Shown here: positions 26,304 to 36,118 of the stretch, piece by piece | How positions within the stretch are numbered: the stretch's first letter is position 1 | Layout: each line of letters begins with the position of its first letter | DNA from: JAFIFT01 sp020051095 | GTDB taxonomy: Bacteria > Pseudomonadota > Gammaproteobacteria > Legionellales > Legionellaceae | Reading direction: 5' to 3' | Assembly (NCBI RefSeq): GCF_964199965.1 | Contig: NZ_CAXMZT010000006.1 | Span: 170,802 to 234,801 of the forward strand | Length of the DNA stretch: 64,000 bases | Translations under genes and position numbers: made by a program | Notes under the pieces: model-generated | What the model was told of the DNA's origin: nothing | Seen by the model: the letters and a program-made list of their open reading frames with translations, nothing else | Databases searched by the model: none

Positions 26304-27413
26304 CTATATGACAATCAGCGTTGCACTTAGCGCACCAGCACCTCGAAGTGCTTCCAAGATAGCGATAATATCGTCTGGGCCAGCACCAACGGCATTAATG
26401 CCATTGACGATCTCTCGCAAGCTGGTTCCTTCGCGCATTAAGAAAGCACGACTGCCTTGCGTTTCAACATTAATTTGAGTTTGTGGCACAACAACGGTTC
26501 GACCGCGGGCAAACGCATTGGGCTGACTGACCTCTCGGTTTTCACTGATTGTCACCACTAAATTACCGTGAGCAACCGCTGCTTGTTTCACCATCACATT
26601 CTGATTGATAATAACCGTTCCCGTTCGGGCATTGATGATAACTCTTGCTGCTGCATCGGCCGGATCAAACTCAATGTTTTCCAACACAGACACATAGTCA
26701 ACACGATATGCCACTTTTTTAGGGGCAGTGACTTTCACTGACGTTGAATCCACCGCACTGGCAGTGCCTGGCCCCATCATTTGATTAATCGCATCGGTCA
26801 TGCGTTTTGCAGTGGTAAAATCAGGGGTATTTAAATTGAATGTCAATGAGTCCGAAAAATAAAACGGATTAGGGATAGCTTGTTCAACGGTGGCGCCATT
26901 GGGAATGGTTGCGCCACTGGGAACGTTTACCGTCACGCTTGACCCATCTTCTCCACTTACCCCAAGTCCACCAACCACCAAATTACCTTGCGCCATGGCA
27001 TAAGGTTTACCATCAGCTCCTTTAAGTGGAGTCATTAACAGCGTGCCTCCTCGTAAACTCTTTGAATTACCAATGGATGATACATTCACATCCAAGGTTT
27101 GGCCGACTTTTTTAAACGAGGACAAATTAGCCGTCACCATGACAGCAGCAATGTTTTTAGAATCTAGCTTGATGCCAGGCGGGATATTGATGCCCAATTG
27201 GACTAACATATTGCGGAAGCTTTGCTCTGTAAAAGTAGTCCCAGAACGATCCCCGGTCCCATCAAGGCCAACCACCAAGCCATAACCCACAAGCTGGTTA
27301 TTGCGCACACCTGCTAAGGTTGCCACATCTTTGATGCGTTCCGCCTCAGCGATAAGGCAACTTAGGCTTATAAAGGTCAATGTGATTATTTTTATTATTT
27401 TTATCATAGCCAT
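26304..27413 (-). CDS. flgI: Flagellar P-ring protein FlgI
   Basis: Forms the peptidoglycan ring of the basal body. Length 369 residues from ATG 27413, with a signal peptide (AMIKIIKIITLTFISLSCLIAEA) and then ERIKDVATLAGVRNNQLVGYGLVVGLDGTGD, the canonical mature start. A longer frame opening upstream at 27473 lies inside flgH and would bury the signal peptide. It starts 7 bases after the flgH stop. Confidence 0.96.
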   Translation of the reverse strand: MAMIKIIKIITLTFISLSCLIAEAERIKDVATLAGVRNNQLVGYGLVVGLDGTGDRSGTTFTEQSFRNMLVQLGINIPPGIKLDSKNIAAVMVTANLSSFKKVGQTLDVNVSSIGNSKSLRGGTLLMTPLKGADGKPYAMAQGNLVVGGLGVSGEDGSSVTVNVPSGATIPNGATVEQAIPNPFYFSDSLTFNLNTPDFTTAKRMTDAINQMMGPGTASAVDSTSVKVTAPKKVAYRVDYVSVLENIEFDPADAAARVIINARTGTVIINQNVMVKQAAVAHGNLVVTISENREVSQPNAFARGRTVVVPQTQINVETQGSRAFLMREGTSLREIVNGINAVGAGPDDIIAILEALRGAGALSATLIVI

Positions 27414-27420
27414 TCTGCCA

Positions 27421-28110
27421 TTAAACAGGGAATAAAGGCCCCCATAAGAATCGGGAGAACCATCCTTGCGCATTGGTATTATTCACCTGACCAACCCCGC
27501 CATAAGTAATTTTCGCATTCGCCACGCGATCTGAACTAATTGAATTATCCGGTGTAATATCAACGGGTCTTACAATGCCCGATAGGCGAATATACTCTTT
27601 ACCCTGATTGATCCCAACCCACTTCTCACCTTGTATCACCATATTGCCATTGGATAACACTTGTGCCACCGTGACAGAAATGCTACCACTTAATTCGTTA
27701 TTTTGTATCGATTGTGCGTCCCCATCAAATTGCCGTTGCGTTTCAATATCAAAGTCAAAATTGTAATTATGTCCCAAATTGATTGGTCGACCAAAAACAG
27801 TATTATTGGTAATTTGTATATTGTCGTTCTTCCTTTGACGACTCGTGGCTCGTTTTTGCCCTTGTGTTTTTTCCACCAAACGAATTGTCAAAATATCACC
27901 GACATGGCGAGCCCTTGGTGTTTCAAACAAGGGAATCGTTGTTTCAGGATTATAGATAGCGCCATGCACATAGCGACTTTGGTTTGGATTCGGCGTCGCT
28001 GGATAAGTAGGCGCATAATCCGGATCTTTTCCTGGCGATGGTGGGGATAAAGCCTCACAACCCACCAACAATGCCAGAACAGATATCAGCAACAATCCTC
28101 GCTTAATCAT
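27421..28110 (-). CDS. flgH: Flagellar L-ring lipoprotein FlgH
   Basis: The outer-membrane ring of the basal body. 229 residues with a lipoprotein signal peptide ending in LLVGC (Cys18). The core carries GAIY and LFETPRARHVGDILTIRLVEKTQ, and later SGSISVTVAQVLSNGNMVIQGEKWVGINQGKEYIRLSG, all characteristic of FlgH. It lies 13 bases after flgG. Confidence 0.97.
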   Translation of the reverse strand: MIKRGLLLISVLALLVGCEALSPPSPGKDPDYAPTYPATPNPNQSRYVHGAIYNPETTIPLFETPRARHVGDILTIRLVEKTQGQKRATSRQRKNDNIQITNNTVFGRPINLGHNYNFDFDIETQRQFDGDAQSIQNNELSGSISVTVAQVLSNGNMVIQGEKWVGINQGKEYIRLSGIVRPVDITPDNSISSDRVANAKITYGGVGQVNNTNAQGWFSRFLWGPLFPV

Positions 28111-28123
28111 ACCGATTCCTTAG

Positions 28124-28909
28124 TTATAAGGTTTGAGTGATGTATTGCAGCATATTATCAACCGTCTGAATGCTTTTTGCGGTAATTTCATAGCTTCGTT
28201 GAGCTTGGATCATATTGACCAGCTCTTCGACAACATTCACATTCGACGCTTCCAATGCACCTTGTTGAAGCGTTCCAAGACCGTTGCTCCCTGGAATTCC
28301 CTGCTGGGCAGCACCACTTGAAACCGTTTCAAGAAACAAGTTTTGCCCCATCGGCTGTAATCCACTGGGGTTGATAAAATCGACCATTTGTATTGAGCCT
28401 ACTTGGTTTGGTGCGTTGCTTCCGGCAATGACAGCACTTACTGTACCATCTTTTCCAATCGTCACGCTGATTGTTTGCTGAGGAATGGTAATGGGTGGCT
28501 GCAAAACATAACCACTATTGGTCACTAATTGTCCTTGAGAATCGATATGGAACGTGCCATCCCGGCTATAAGCTTGGGTCCCGTCGGGGAGGAGGATTTG
28601 GAAGAAACCACGTCCTTCAATCGCCATGTCAAACGCATTACCCGTATTTTGAATACTGCCTTGATTAAACAGCTTTTCAGTGGCAACTAATCTCACCCCT
28701 GTTCCCATATTAATACCGGTGGGGATTTGACTATTTTGTGAGGAATTGGCACCTGCTTGCTGTAAGTTTTGATAAATCAAATCTTCAAAAATAGCACGAC
28801 CTTTTTTATAACCGGTAGTATTGACGTTCGCCAAGTTATTGGCAATGGTTGCAATATGGCTATCTTGCGCTTCAAGCCCCGTTTTACTCACCCAAAGTGC
28901 TGGTTGCAT
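28124..28909 (-). CDS. flgG: Distal rod protein FlgG
   Basis: 261 residues with the axial-protein N terminus (LWVSKTGLEAQDSHIATIANNLANVNTTGYKKGRAIFEDL) and C terminus (LEASNVNVVEELVNMIQAQRSYEITAKSIQTVDNML). The length is nearly invariant in the family. The QNSQ...GTGV segment after the N-terminal helix is the FlgG-specific extension that stiffens the rod. Confidence 0.97.
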   Translation of the reverse strand: MQPALWVSKTGLEAQDSHIATIANNLANVNTTGYKKGRAIFEDLIYQNLQQAGANSSQNSQIPTGINMGTGVRLVATEKLFNQGSIQNTGNAFDMAIEGRGFFQILLPDGTQAYSRDGTFHIDSQGQLVTNSGYVLQPPITIPQQTISVTIGKDGTVSAVIAGSNAPNQVGSIQMVDFINPSGLQPMGQNLFLETVSSGAAQQGIPGSNGLGTLQQGALEASNVNVVEELVNMIQAQRSYEITAKSIQTVDNMLQYITQTL

Positions 28910-28938
28910 ATCAACCCCCTTTTCTTATTATTCTAGTT

Positions 28939-29673
28939 TTATAGCTGCAAAAGCTGTGCCAACCTGCGGCTATTTTCTTTCAAACTTTGCACATCTTTCA
29001 TTAATTGTTCATATTCTCGGCTATGCTCAATCATATTGACCATTTGTTCAATCGCATTGGTGTTACTACTGATTAAAGCCCCTGTTTGAACCTGTAAATT
29101 GGGGTCTGATTCAATCACGCCCCCGTTTTTTAAACGAATCAAGCCCTCACTATCTTTGATTACTTCTTGATTATCAATTTTAACCAGTTTTAATCTGTCT
29201 AAAACTGCCAGTTCATTGGGGTTGGCCCCAATTGGGAGAATCGAGATAGTACCATCTGTCCCAATATCGATTTTTTCAGCGGGTGGAATGGCTATTGGTC
29301 CACCATCCCCCAAAACAGGTTGTCCTGTTGCTGTCGTTAATGTGCCATTTTCATTAATGCGGAAATTCCCCGCTTGTGTGTAACTTTCTTTACCATCTTT
29401 GCCTTGAACAGCAAACCAACCCTCAAGAACAGCCACATCCAGCTCACGGCCAGTTGTCATTAAGGTCCCTGGCGTGAGATCCGGGGTGGAGCGTTGCCCT
29501 ACCACCATCGATTGCGTACTCCCCAAAGGCCCACTCAAAAGCATTGATTCAGCAATGACGAGATCTTGCTTAAACCCGGGCGTATTTAAGTTGGCTAAAT
29601 TATGACTGCCAACCGATTGACGGTCTAAGTCGAGTTTTGCACCGTTGATGGCGTTATATAGTACCGGATCCAT
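28939..29673 (-). CDS. flgF: Proximal rod protein FlgF
   Basis: 244 residues. It starts DPVLYNAINGAKLDLDRQSVGSHNLANLNTPGFK, and the C terminus NTNAIEQMVNMIEHSREYEQLMKDVQSL matches FlgF. It lacks the longer hook domain of FlgE and the specific insertion of FlgG. It is positioned between flgE and flgG as in other polar flagellates. Confidence 0.95.
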   Translation of the reverse strand: MDPVLYNAINGAKLDLDRQSVGSHNLANLNTPGFKQDLVIAESMLLSGPLGSTQSMVVGQRSTPDLTPGTLMTTGRELDVAVLEGWFAVQGKDGKESYTQAGNFRINENGTLTTATGQPVLGDGGPIAIPPAEKIDIGTDGTISILPIGANPNELAVLDRLKLVKIDNQEVIKDSEGLIRLKNGGVIESDPNLQVQTGALISSNTNAIEQMVNMIEHSREYEQLMKDVQSLKENSRRLAQLLQL

Positions 29674-29687
29674 GGCTTATCCCCTCA

Positions 29688-30995
29688 TTAACGAATATTA
29701 ATAATGGTTTGAGTCACCGCATCAGCCGTTCGAATGGTTTGTGCATTGGCTTGGAAGTTTCGTTGCGCACCGATTAGATCAACCAACGAGGAGGTTAAGT
29801 CAACATTGGAATTTTCTAAGGCGCCGGATTCAATCAACCCAAGACCTGCAGCGCCTGGATTACCTAAAATGGGTTGGCCTGACGCGGCTGTTTCTGCCCA
29901 GGAGGTGTTCCCAAGCTGCTGTAATCCATCCAAATTGGTAAAGTTTGCTAGTTGCACTTGTCCCAGTGCTCGGTTTACCCCATTGTTATAACTGGCAAAA
30001 ATAACCCCGGCGTCATCAACCCCCAGACCATTGATTTCACCCGAGGTATAACCATCGGTCGATGGGTTTCGGGTTGCCCCGGATAAACTGCCAAATTGGG
30101 TTGAGTCGGATAAATCCACGGCTATGGCCAAATTGGCTGCCCCGTTGGATAAGGTATGCGTTAAATTAATTAACCCACCAGCCACTTGTGCACCCGCAAC
30201 CGCACTAAACGAACCATCGCTGTTAAAGTTAACGCGGTTTAAGTTAGCTGAGTTTTCTGTTCCCCCTAATGCGGGAACATCCGTGCCATCGATTTGAAAC
30301 GCCACATACCATTGGTTATTAGTACTCGCTGGCGTCGATCCGTTTGGATCGGCTGGGGTTCCGGCCGCATCGGCTTTGATAAAATACATCGATAAGGTAT
30401 GTTCATTACCCAAGCTATCATAGACAGTCATGGAAGACGTGTAATTATAGGTGTCTGACGCGGGTGAAGCACCACCTGGCCAAGCAACGGTTGGCGGTGT
30501 GCTATTAGAATCTAAATTAAATCCAGCGGTTGCCGTTGTACTAGCATTCGCTGGTATATTGGACGTATCAACTTGCAAGTTACTACTAACACTTGAAATA
30601 TTTCCGCTAGCATCAGCCGAGTAGCCCACTAAGCGTTGGTTATAGTTATTGATAATATACCCTTGATTATCAATGTGGAATTGACCAGCGCGACTGTAGA
30701 TTTGAGCACCTTGATCTTGTAAAACAAACAAGCCCGATCCATTGATACGCAGATCCAAGGCATTATTCGAGTCGATTTTGGTTCCTTGTCCAAAATTTTG
30801 TTTAATATTGGCCAAACGAACACCTGTCCCCACGGTATTGCTACCTCCGCCCAATGGCCCCGCTGAATACAAATCAGCAAACTCACCTCGTGAGGATTTA
30901 AATCCAACCGTGGATGCATTGGCAATATTATTACCGGTAATCTCTAACTGCTTTTGTGCGGCTTGTATACCGCTTATCCCTGTACTAAAGACCAT
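29688..30995 (-). CDS. flgE: Flagellar hook protein FlgE
   Basis: 435 residues. The N terminus (STGISGIQAAQKQLEITGNNIANASTVGFKSSRGEFADLY) and C terminus (LENSNVDLTSSLVDLIGAQRNFQANAQTIRTADAVTQTIINIR) are diagnostic. The middle (about 150-370) is the variable outer hook domain, rich in Asn, Ser and Gly. AGGAGG precedes the ATG. It follows flgD by 15 bases. Confidence 0.97.
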   Translation of the reverse strand: MVFSTGISGIQAAQKQLEITGNNIANASTVGFKSSRGEFADLYSAGPLGGGSNTVGTGVRLANIKQNFGQGTKIDSNNALDLRINGSGLFVLQDQGAQIYSRAGQFHIDNQGYIINNYNQRLVGYSADASGNISSVSSNLQVDTSNIPANASTTATAGFNLDSNSTPPTVAWPGGASPASDTYNYTSSMTVYDSLGNEHTLSMYFIKADAAGTPADPNGSTPASTNNQWYVAFQIDGTDVPALGGTENSANLNRVNFNSDGSFSAVAGAQVAGGLINLTHTLSNGAANLAIAVDLSDSTQFGSLSGATRNPSTDGYTSGEINGLGVDDAGVIFASYNNGVNRALGQVQLANFTNLDGLQQLGNTSWAETAASGQPILGNPGAAGLGLIESGALENSNVDLTSSLVDLIGAQRNFQANAQTIRTADAVTQTIINIR

Positions 30996-31010
30996 GATTT
31001 GCCTCCTGGC

Positions 31011-31688
31011 TTAGCTAGTAATTTCCCTAACGTCATCTAAAGAAACAGACCCAATTCCCGCAATATTTAAGCGAACACCTTCCCCATTTTGTCCAATGCT
31101 GACTGAATCAACACTGGCTTTGGTCATGGTATTTAATGCGACCCCTTTACCGAGATAACTACCGGTGACAGCAATTCGATAGGTGCCCGCTTTTTGACGG
31201 ACGCCTGAATTATCCATGCCATCCCAATTAATGGCCATTTCAGCTTCCGACGTCGATCCTAACGAAATTTGACGAACGATTTCCCCTTTATCATTATAAA
31301 TAGTGGCTTTCATATCGGTAATGCCACTGGGAACTTGCACCATCGCTTGCGTTTCACCTTCCTCAGGAAGGGCAAACTTATCGCTATTAACCATCACTTT
31401 TTTACCCACAAGTGCTGTGGCCTGTAGCGCATGTGCCGATTGCAATGATCCAGCTAAATTCGCCAAAGATTTTTGCATTTTACCAATGCCATCGGTGGTG
31501 CTAAATTGTGCCATCTGAGCCATAAAATCCCCATTGGTTTTTGGATCCATGGGGTCTTGATTTTGCACTTGTGCAATCATTAAGCGTAAGAAATCGTCTT
31601 GCCCAAGTTCCTTTTTCTGCTCGGTGGCTTTAGGCATTAAATCAAACCATTTGGTTGCACCTGTACCATTGACTGAGTCTGAACTCAT
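31011..31688 (-). CDS. flgD: Hook-capping scaffold protein FlgD
   Basis: 225 residues. The N-terminal part contains LGQDDFLRLMIAQVQNQDPMDPKTNGDFMAQMAQFSTTDGI, the family hallmark. The C-terminal part has the FlgD Ig-like fold signature (INWDGMDNSGVRQKAGTYRIAVTGS). It is a temporary cap for hook growth. AAGGAG precedes the ATG. Confidence 0.96.
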   Translation of the reverse strand: MSSDSVNGTGATKWFDLMPKATEQKKELGQDDFLRLMIAQVQNQDPMDPKTNGDFMAQMAQFSTTDGIGKMQKSLANLAGSLQSAHALQATALVGKKVMVNSDKFALPEEGETQAMVQVPSGITDMKATIYNDKGEIVRQISLGSTSEAEMAINWDGMDNSGVRQKAGTYRIAVTGSYLGKGVALNTMTKASVDSVSIGQNGEGVRLNIAGIGSVSLDDVREITS

Positions 31689-31698
31689 TGTTGTCTCC

Positions 31699-32124
31699 TT
31701 ATTCGCCTAAATGCAGTGTTTCTTGCATTAATTTCTTCGCAGTACCCATAATTTCTAAGTTCATTTGATAACTTTGAGAAGCAGATATCATATTCACCAT
31801 CTCTTCGACCCGACTAATGTTGGGGGCATACACAAACCCTTCACTGTCTGCAACTGGATTATTTGGCTCATAGCGCTTGACCGGATCGGAATCGCTTTCA
31901 TAAATTCCATCTAATTTGACCCCACCCAGCTTATTTTCTTCACTCATTAATTGACTCGCTTGCGCCTGAATAGCCCTAAATATCGGGTATTTCGCTCGGT
32001 ATACGCCTTCTGGCGTCCCTGAAACGGCATTCGCATTGGTAATATTCGAGGTAGATGTGGTTAGGCGCATCGTCTCAGCAGTTAATGCCGTGCCAGCAAT
32101 ATTAAATATATGATTCAGTGCCAT
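31699..32124 (-). CDS. flgC: Proximal rod protein FlgC
   Basis: 141 residues. Residues NIAGTALTAETMRLTTSTSNITNANAVSGTP form the N-terminal axial helix. The C-terminal segment has NISRVEEMVNMISASQSYQMNLEIMGTAKKLMQETL. The internal GGVKLDGIYESDSDPVKRYEPNNP stretch is characteristic of FlgC. AGAGGAG precedes the ATG. Confidence 0.96.
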   Translation of the reverse strand: MALNHIFNIAGTALTAETMRLTTSTSNITNANAVSGTPEGVYRAKYPIFRAIQAQASQLMSEENKLGGVKLDGIYESDSDPVKRYEPNNPVADSEGFVYAPNISRVEEMVNMISASQSYQMNLEIMGTAKKLMQETLHLGE

Positions 32125-32126
32125 TG

Positions 32127-32519
32127 TTATTCTCCTCTTATTGCTCTTATCATCGATTTAATCTTGCCATCTAAAAATGATAGACTGGCTTGATAACTCA
32201 ATGCATTTTGCGTAAATGCACTGACTTCAAGATCTTTATCCACCGAGTTCCCATCGAGTGACGTCTGGGATGGAGTTCGATATTTTAATTCAGCCGCGAA
32301 AGTTGATTGGGCTTGAATATGGCCAGGCGCATCCGTTGTCATTCCTTGCATTTGGCCAGCCATATTCGCTTGCAACATTTGCTTGAAGTCAACATCACGC
32401 GCTTTATAATTTGGCGTATTGATGTTTGCCAAGTTATTAGCGATTTGCGATGAGCGTTGATCGCGAATCTTTAACGCGTTTTCATGAATGCCAAACCAAT
32501 TATTCACATCCAGTCCCAT
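32127..32519 (-). CDS. flgB: Proximal rod protein FlgB
   Basis: 130 residues. The N-terminal ENALKIRDQRSSQIANNLANINTPNYKARDVDFKQML region is typical of FlgB. I chose ATG 32519 because AGAGGTGA lies 5 bases before it; the longer frame uses a GTG two codons upstream inside that binding site. It is the first gene of the 11-gene flgBCDEFGHIJKL operon and directly follows the sigma-54 promoter. Confidence 0.95.
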   Translation of the reverse strand: MGLDVNNWFGIHENALKIRDQRSSQIANNLANINTPNYKARDVDFKQMLQANMAGQMQGMTTDAPGHIQAQSTFAAELKYRTPSQTSLDGNSVDKDLEVSAFTQNALSYQASLSFLDGKIKSMIRAIRGE

Positions 32520-32553
32520 AATCACCTCTTTGTCGATTTTCTATGAAATAATA

Positions 32554-32569
32554 TGCAATTGCTGTGCCA
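32554..32569 (-). promoter_or_regulatory. Sigma-54 promoter of the flgB operon
   Basis: On the minus strand TGGCAC (32569-32564), a 5-base spacer, then TTGCA (32558-32554) matches the -24/-12 consensus TGGCAC-N5-TTGCW fully, with the invariant GG and GC at the right 10-base distance. Transcription would start near 32543, about 25 bases before flgB. This implies RpoN plus a flagellar enhancer-binding activator (FleQ/FlrC type), neither of which is in the window. Confidence 0.93.
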
Positions 32570-32606
32570 CATTTGCTACAATGTTACTTTTGCATAATTA
32601 GTCGTT

Positions 32607-35600
32607 ATGAAATCGATCTTAGCCTTGCCCCCCTTAAAATCGGAACTCCTTTGGCAAAATTTGTATGGCGCTAGCTTGTCGTTAACTTGTGCAGAACTCT
32701 TGCAAAAAAATAGCGGGACGACACTGTTAATCACGACTGATAACCTTTCTGCCATGCAATTATTTGATGAGTTGAATTTTTTCCTAGCCGATAGCGAGCA
32801 ACGAAAGCATTTGTTTTTTTTTCCCGACTGGGAAACATTACCTTATGATCAGTTTTCACCGCACCAAGACTTAATTTCTGAACGCCTGAAAACCTTGACG
32901 CAGATAAAACAAAATCCGCATGCAATTGTGATTAGTGCCATCAGCACGTTAATGCACCGCCTTTGCCCTCCGATGTATCTTCAACAATCGGCTTTTCATC
33001 TTCAAATTGGTCAAGCTATCGACCGAGAAGCATTTCGCCAGCAACTTCAGCAAGCAGGCTACTTTGCTGTGAATAAAGTCATGGAACATGGGGAGTTTGC
33101 GCTTCGAGGCTCAATCATCGATGTATTCCCCATGGGAAGCAAACGACCTTTTCGTATTGAATTATTGGATGATGAAATCGAAAGCCTAAGGTATTTTGAT
33201 GCCGACAGCCAAAGAACCACTGAAAAAAGTGACAGAATTACCATTCTGCCTGCGCGCGAATTCCCTAACAACGAACAAGGCATTACCCTGTTTCGTCGTC
33301 ACTTTCGAGAGCAATTCCCTGGCAATCCAAGCCAATGCCCCATCTATGAGTCTGTGAGCGAAGGCCATTATCCAGGCGGCATTGAATATTATCTCCCTTT
33401 TTTCTTTGAAGAACCCGCGACTATCTTTGACTATTTACCGGAGAAGACCAACCTCCTTTTTATCAAGTCAGTCATCGATGCAGCGAATCAATTTGAACAA
33501 GAAGTCAAAACTCGGTTTCAACAACGTGCTTTCGATGTTTCTCGACCGATTATCAATCCAGAACAGGTGTTTTTAACCAGCCAGTCATTTTTTACATTAG
33601 CCAAACCCTATTCGCAGCAACGATTAAGTGATATGCCCATCGATAAAAAGGGACAAATGGTTAACCTGCCCATACACCCTCCCGAGCAATTGCCTATTGA
33701 TAGAAGTGCGACATCACCGTTGCATCGATTAATTGCTACGATTGAGCAATCAAGCGAGCGATTTCTTCTTGTGGTCGAAAGTGCTGGCCGGCGAGAAGCC
33801 TTATTGGATTTGCTATCTCAAAGCCATTTGTCCATCAGCCAAGTAGATACCTGGCAATCCTTTATCGAATCCGATATAAAACTTGCGATCATCACCGGGC
33901 CTTTGCTGGATGGCTGTGTGCTCCATGAAGCAGGCATTCACATCATTGTTGAAGCCCAATTATTCGGTGAACAACCCGTGGTTAGTCATCGTAAAAAGCA
34001 AGGAGGAATCGATCCCAATACCATTATCCGTGACTTAGCAGAATTAAAGATTGGTAACCCTGTCGTCCATATTAACTTTGGAGTAGGTCGCTACCAAGGC
34101 TTAAAAACACTGCAATCGGGTGGAGTGACCAATGAGTTTGTGGTACTCAATTATGCGGGCGATGATAAAATTTATGTCCCTATCACCTCGCTTCATGTCA
34201 TTAGCCGGTACACAGGCGGTGAGCATGAGTCAGCGCCCTTGCATCGTCTTGGCAGCGATACCTGGCAAAAGGAAAAGAAAAAAGCGGCTGAGAAAATTCA
34301 CGATGTGGCAATTGAGTTATTGGATATTTACGCGAAGCGACAAGCAAAATCTGGGTTTAGTTATGAAATTCCACAAATGGATTATCATCGCTTTGCCAGT
34401 GGTTTTCCTTTCGAGGAAACGGATGATCAGAAAAAAGCCATTGCCCAAATTCAATTGGATATGAAATCACCACGTCCTATGGACAGGTTAATTTGCGGTG
34501 ATGTGGGTTTTGGTAAAACGGAAGTGGCTATGCGCGCGGCATTTATTGCTGTTCAAAATAGCAAGCAAGTTTGTATCCTAGTTCCGACAACGTTGTTGGC
34601 GGGTCAACATTTTGACAATTTTCGAGACCGCTTTGCTGACTTTCCCGTTTCCATCGAACTATTGTCGCGATTTCGCAGTGCCAAAGAAAGTGAAGCTGTG
34701 ATTAATAAAATCAATCAAGGCCTTGTTGATATTGTGATTGGCACCCATAAGTTATTCACTAAGCTATTGAATTTTAAACGATTAGGTTTATTAATTATTG
34801 ATGAGGAACATCGATTCGGGGTCAAACAAAAAGAGTATATTAAATCGATTCGCAATGAAGTGGATATCTTATCCATGACAGCCACCCCTATCCCCAGAAC
34901 ATTAAATATGGCGATGTCAGGTATTCGCGATATTTCCTTAATCGCAACGCCACCTGCCAAACGATTGGCAGTGAAAACCTTCTGGCAAAACCGCAATAAT
35001 CCCGCAATCCGAGAAGCAATTTTACGGGAAATTCTTCGTGGTGGTCAGGTGTATTTTCTCCATAACAACGTACAAACGATTAATCGCATATTAGAGGAAG
35101 TAGAAAGCCTCGTTCCTGAAGCAAAAGTTCGCATAGCCCATGGCCAAATGAAAGAGCGAGAACTTGAGCGCATCATGAATGATTTCTATCATCATCGGTT
35201 TAATGTATTAGTGTGCACAACCATCATTGAAACCGGCATCGATGTTCCCACTGCTAACACCATTATCATTGACAGAGCCGACAAATTAGGGCTTGCTCAA
35301 TTACACCAATTACGTGGCCGTGTCGGGCGCTCCCATCACCAAGCGTATGCCTATTTATTTACCCCGGATGAAAAAATTGTCACACCCGATGCAAAAAAAC
35401 GGTTGGAAGCGATTGTTTCCTTTGAAGACTTGGGGGCAGGTTTTGCCTTAGCAACGCAGGACTTAGAAATTCGTGGTGCCGGCGAACTACTTGGCGAAGA
35501 GCAAAGTGGTAGCATGCATGCCATTGGTTTTACGTTATTTATGGACATGCTCGATAAAGCCGTCAACGATTTAAAAGCAGGAAAAACACCCGAATTGGAG

Positions 35601-36059
35601 CAACCGTTTCAAACTGGCCCTGAGATCGAGTTACGTATCAGCGCCATCATTCCAGAAAACTTCATCCCTGATATTCAAACCCGCCTCATATTTTACAAAC
35701 GCATTGCCAACGCACAAAACCAACAAACATTACACGACCTGCAAGTTGAAATGATTGATCGTTTTGGCCTATTGCCTGAGCCAGTGAAGCATCTATTTCG
35801 CTTAAGTTTATTGAAAATAACGGCATTGCAATTAGGAATCACCCGCATTCAGGGTAATCTCGACCAAGGGAAAATCGAATTTTGCCAGCAGCCAATGATT
35901 GATCCAGGAAAGCTAATCAGCCTAATCCAGCTCCATCCGAAACGCTATCAGCTACAAGGCCCACAGATATTGAAATGCCAGTTTGATGGCAAAGATGCCA
36001 ATGATTTGATTGATAAAATTGATGGATTGTTAAAGTCGCTAGCGTTATCAAATAATTAG
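32607..36059 (+). CDS. mfd: Transcription-repair coupling factor Mfd
   Basis: 1150 residues, against 1148 in E. coli. It displaces stalled RNA polymerase and recruits UvrA. In order: a UvrB-like N terminus (FFPDWETLPYDQFSPHQDLISERL), the RNA-polymerase-interacting domain (VHINFGVGRYQGL, VLNYAGDDKIYVP), and a superfamily 2 translocase with Walker A GDVGFGKTEVA, DEEH, SMTATPIPRTL and RGRVGRSHHQAYAY. The C-terminal TRCF domain follows. It is divergent from flgB with an 87-base gap. No clear binding site precedes the ATG. Confidence 0.98.
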   Translation: MKSILALPPLKSELLWQNLYGASLSLTCAELLQKNSGTTLLITTDNLSAMQLFDELNFFLADSEQRKHLFFFPDWETLPYDQFSPHQDLISERLKTLTQIKQNPHAIVISAISTLMHRLCPPMYLQQSAFHLQIGQAIDREAFRQQLQQAGYFAVNKVMEHGEFALRGSIIDVFPMGSKRPFRIELLDDEIESLRYFDADSQRTTEKSDRITILPAREFPNNEQGITLFRRHFREQFPGNPSQCPIYESVSEGHYPGGIEYYLPFFFEEPATIFDYLPEKTNLLFIKSVIDAANQFEQEVKTRFQQRAFDVSRPIINPEQVFLTSQSFFTLAKPYSQQRLSDMPIDKKGQMVNLPIHPPEQLPIDRSATSPLHRLIATIEQSSERFLLVVESAGRREALLDLLSQSHLSISQVDTWQSFIESDIKLAIITGPLLDGCVLHEAGIHIIVEAQLFGEQPVVSHRKKQGGIDPNTIIRDLAELKIGNPVVHINFGVGRYQGLKTLQSGGVTNEFVVLNYAGDDKIYVPITSLHVISRYTGGEHESAPLHRLGSDTWQKEKKKAAEKIHDVAIELLDIYAKRQAKSGFSYEIPQMDYHRFASGFPFEETDDQKKAIAQIQLDMKSPRPMDRLICGDVGFGKTEVAMRAAFIAVQNSKQVCILVPTTLLAGQHFDNFRDRFADFPVSIELLSRFRSAKESEAVINKINQGLVDIVIGTHKLFTKLLNFKRLGLLIIDEEHRFGVKQKEYIKSIRNEVDILSMTATPIPRTLNMAMSGIRDISLIATPPAKRLAVKTFWQNRNNPAIREAILREILRGGQVYFLHNNVQTINRILEEVESLVPEAKVRIAHGQMKERELERIMNDFYHHRFNVLVCTTIIETGIDVPTANTIIIDRADKLGLAQLHQLRGRVGRSHHQAYAYLFTPDEKIVTPDAKKRLEAIVSFEDLGAGFALATQDLEIRGAGELLGEEQSGSMHAIGFTLFMDMLDKAVNDLKAGKTPELEQPFQTGPEIELRISAIIPENFIPDIQTRLIFYKRIANAQNQQTLHDLQVEMIDRFGLLPEPVKHLFRLSLLKITALQLGITRIQGNLDQGKIEFCQQPMIDPGKLISLIQLHPKRYQLQGPQILKCQFDGKDANDLIDKIDGLLKSLALSNN

Positions 36060-36070
36060 CCGACAGACAT

Positions 36071-36098
36071 AAATCGGGCACCTCGTCGTGCCCGGATT
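36071..36098. terminator. Bidirectional terminator between mfd and the acyl-CoA synthetase gene
   Basis: CGGGCAC (36075-36081) and GTGCCCG (36088-36094) form the stem core around a 6-base loop, flanked by AAAT on the left and GATTTT on the right. The A and T flanks allow use in both directions, which suits the convergent genes. Confidence 0.75.
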
Positions 36099-36118
36099 TT
36101 AAAGTTTCGGCAGAACCA

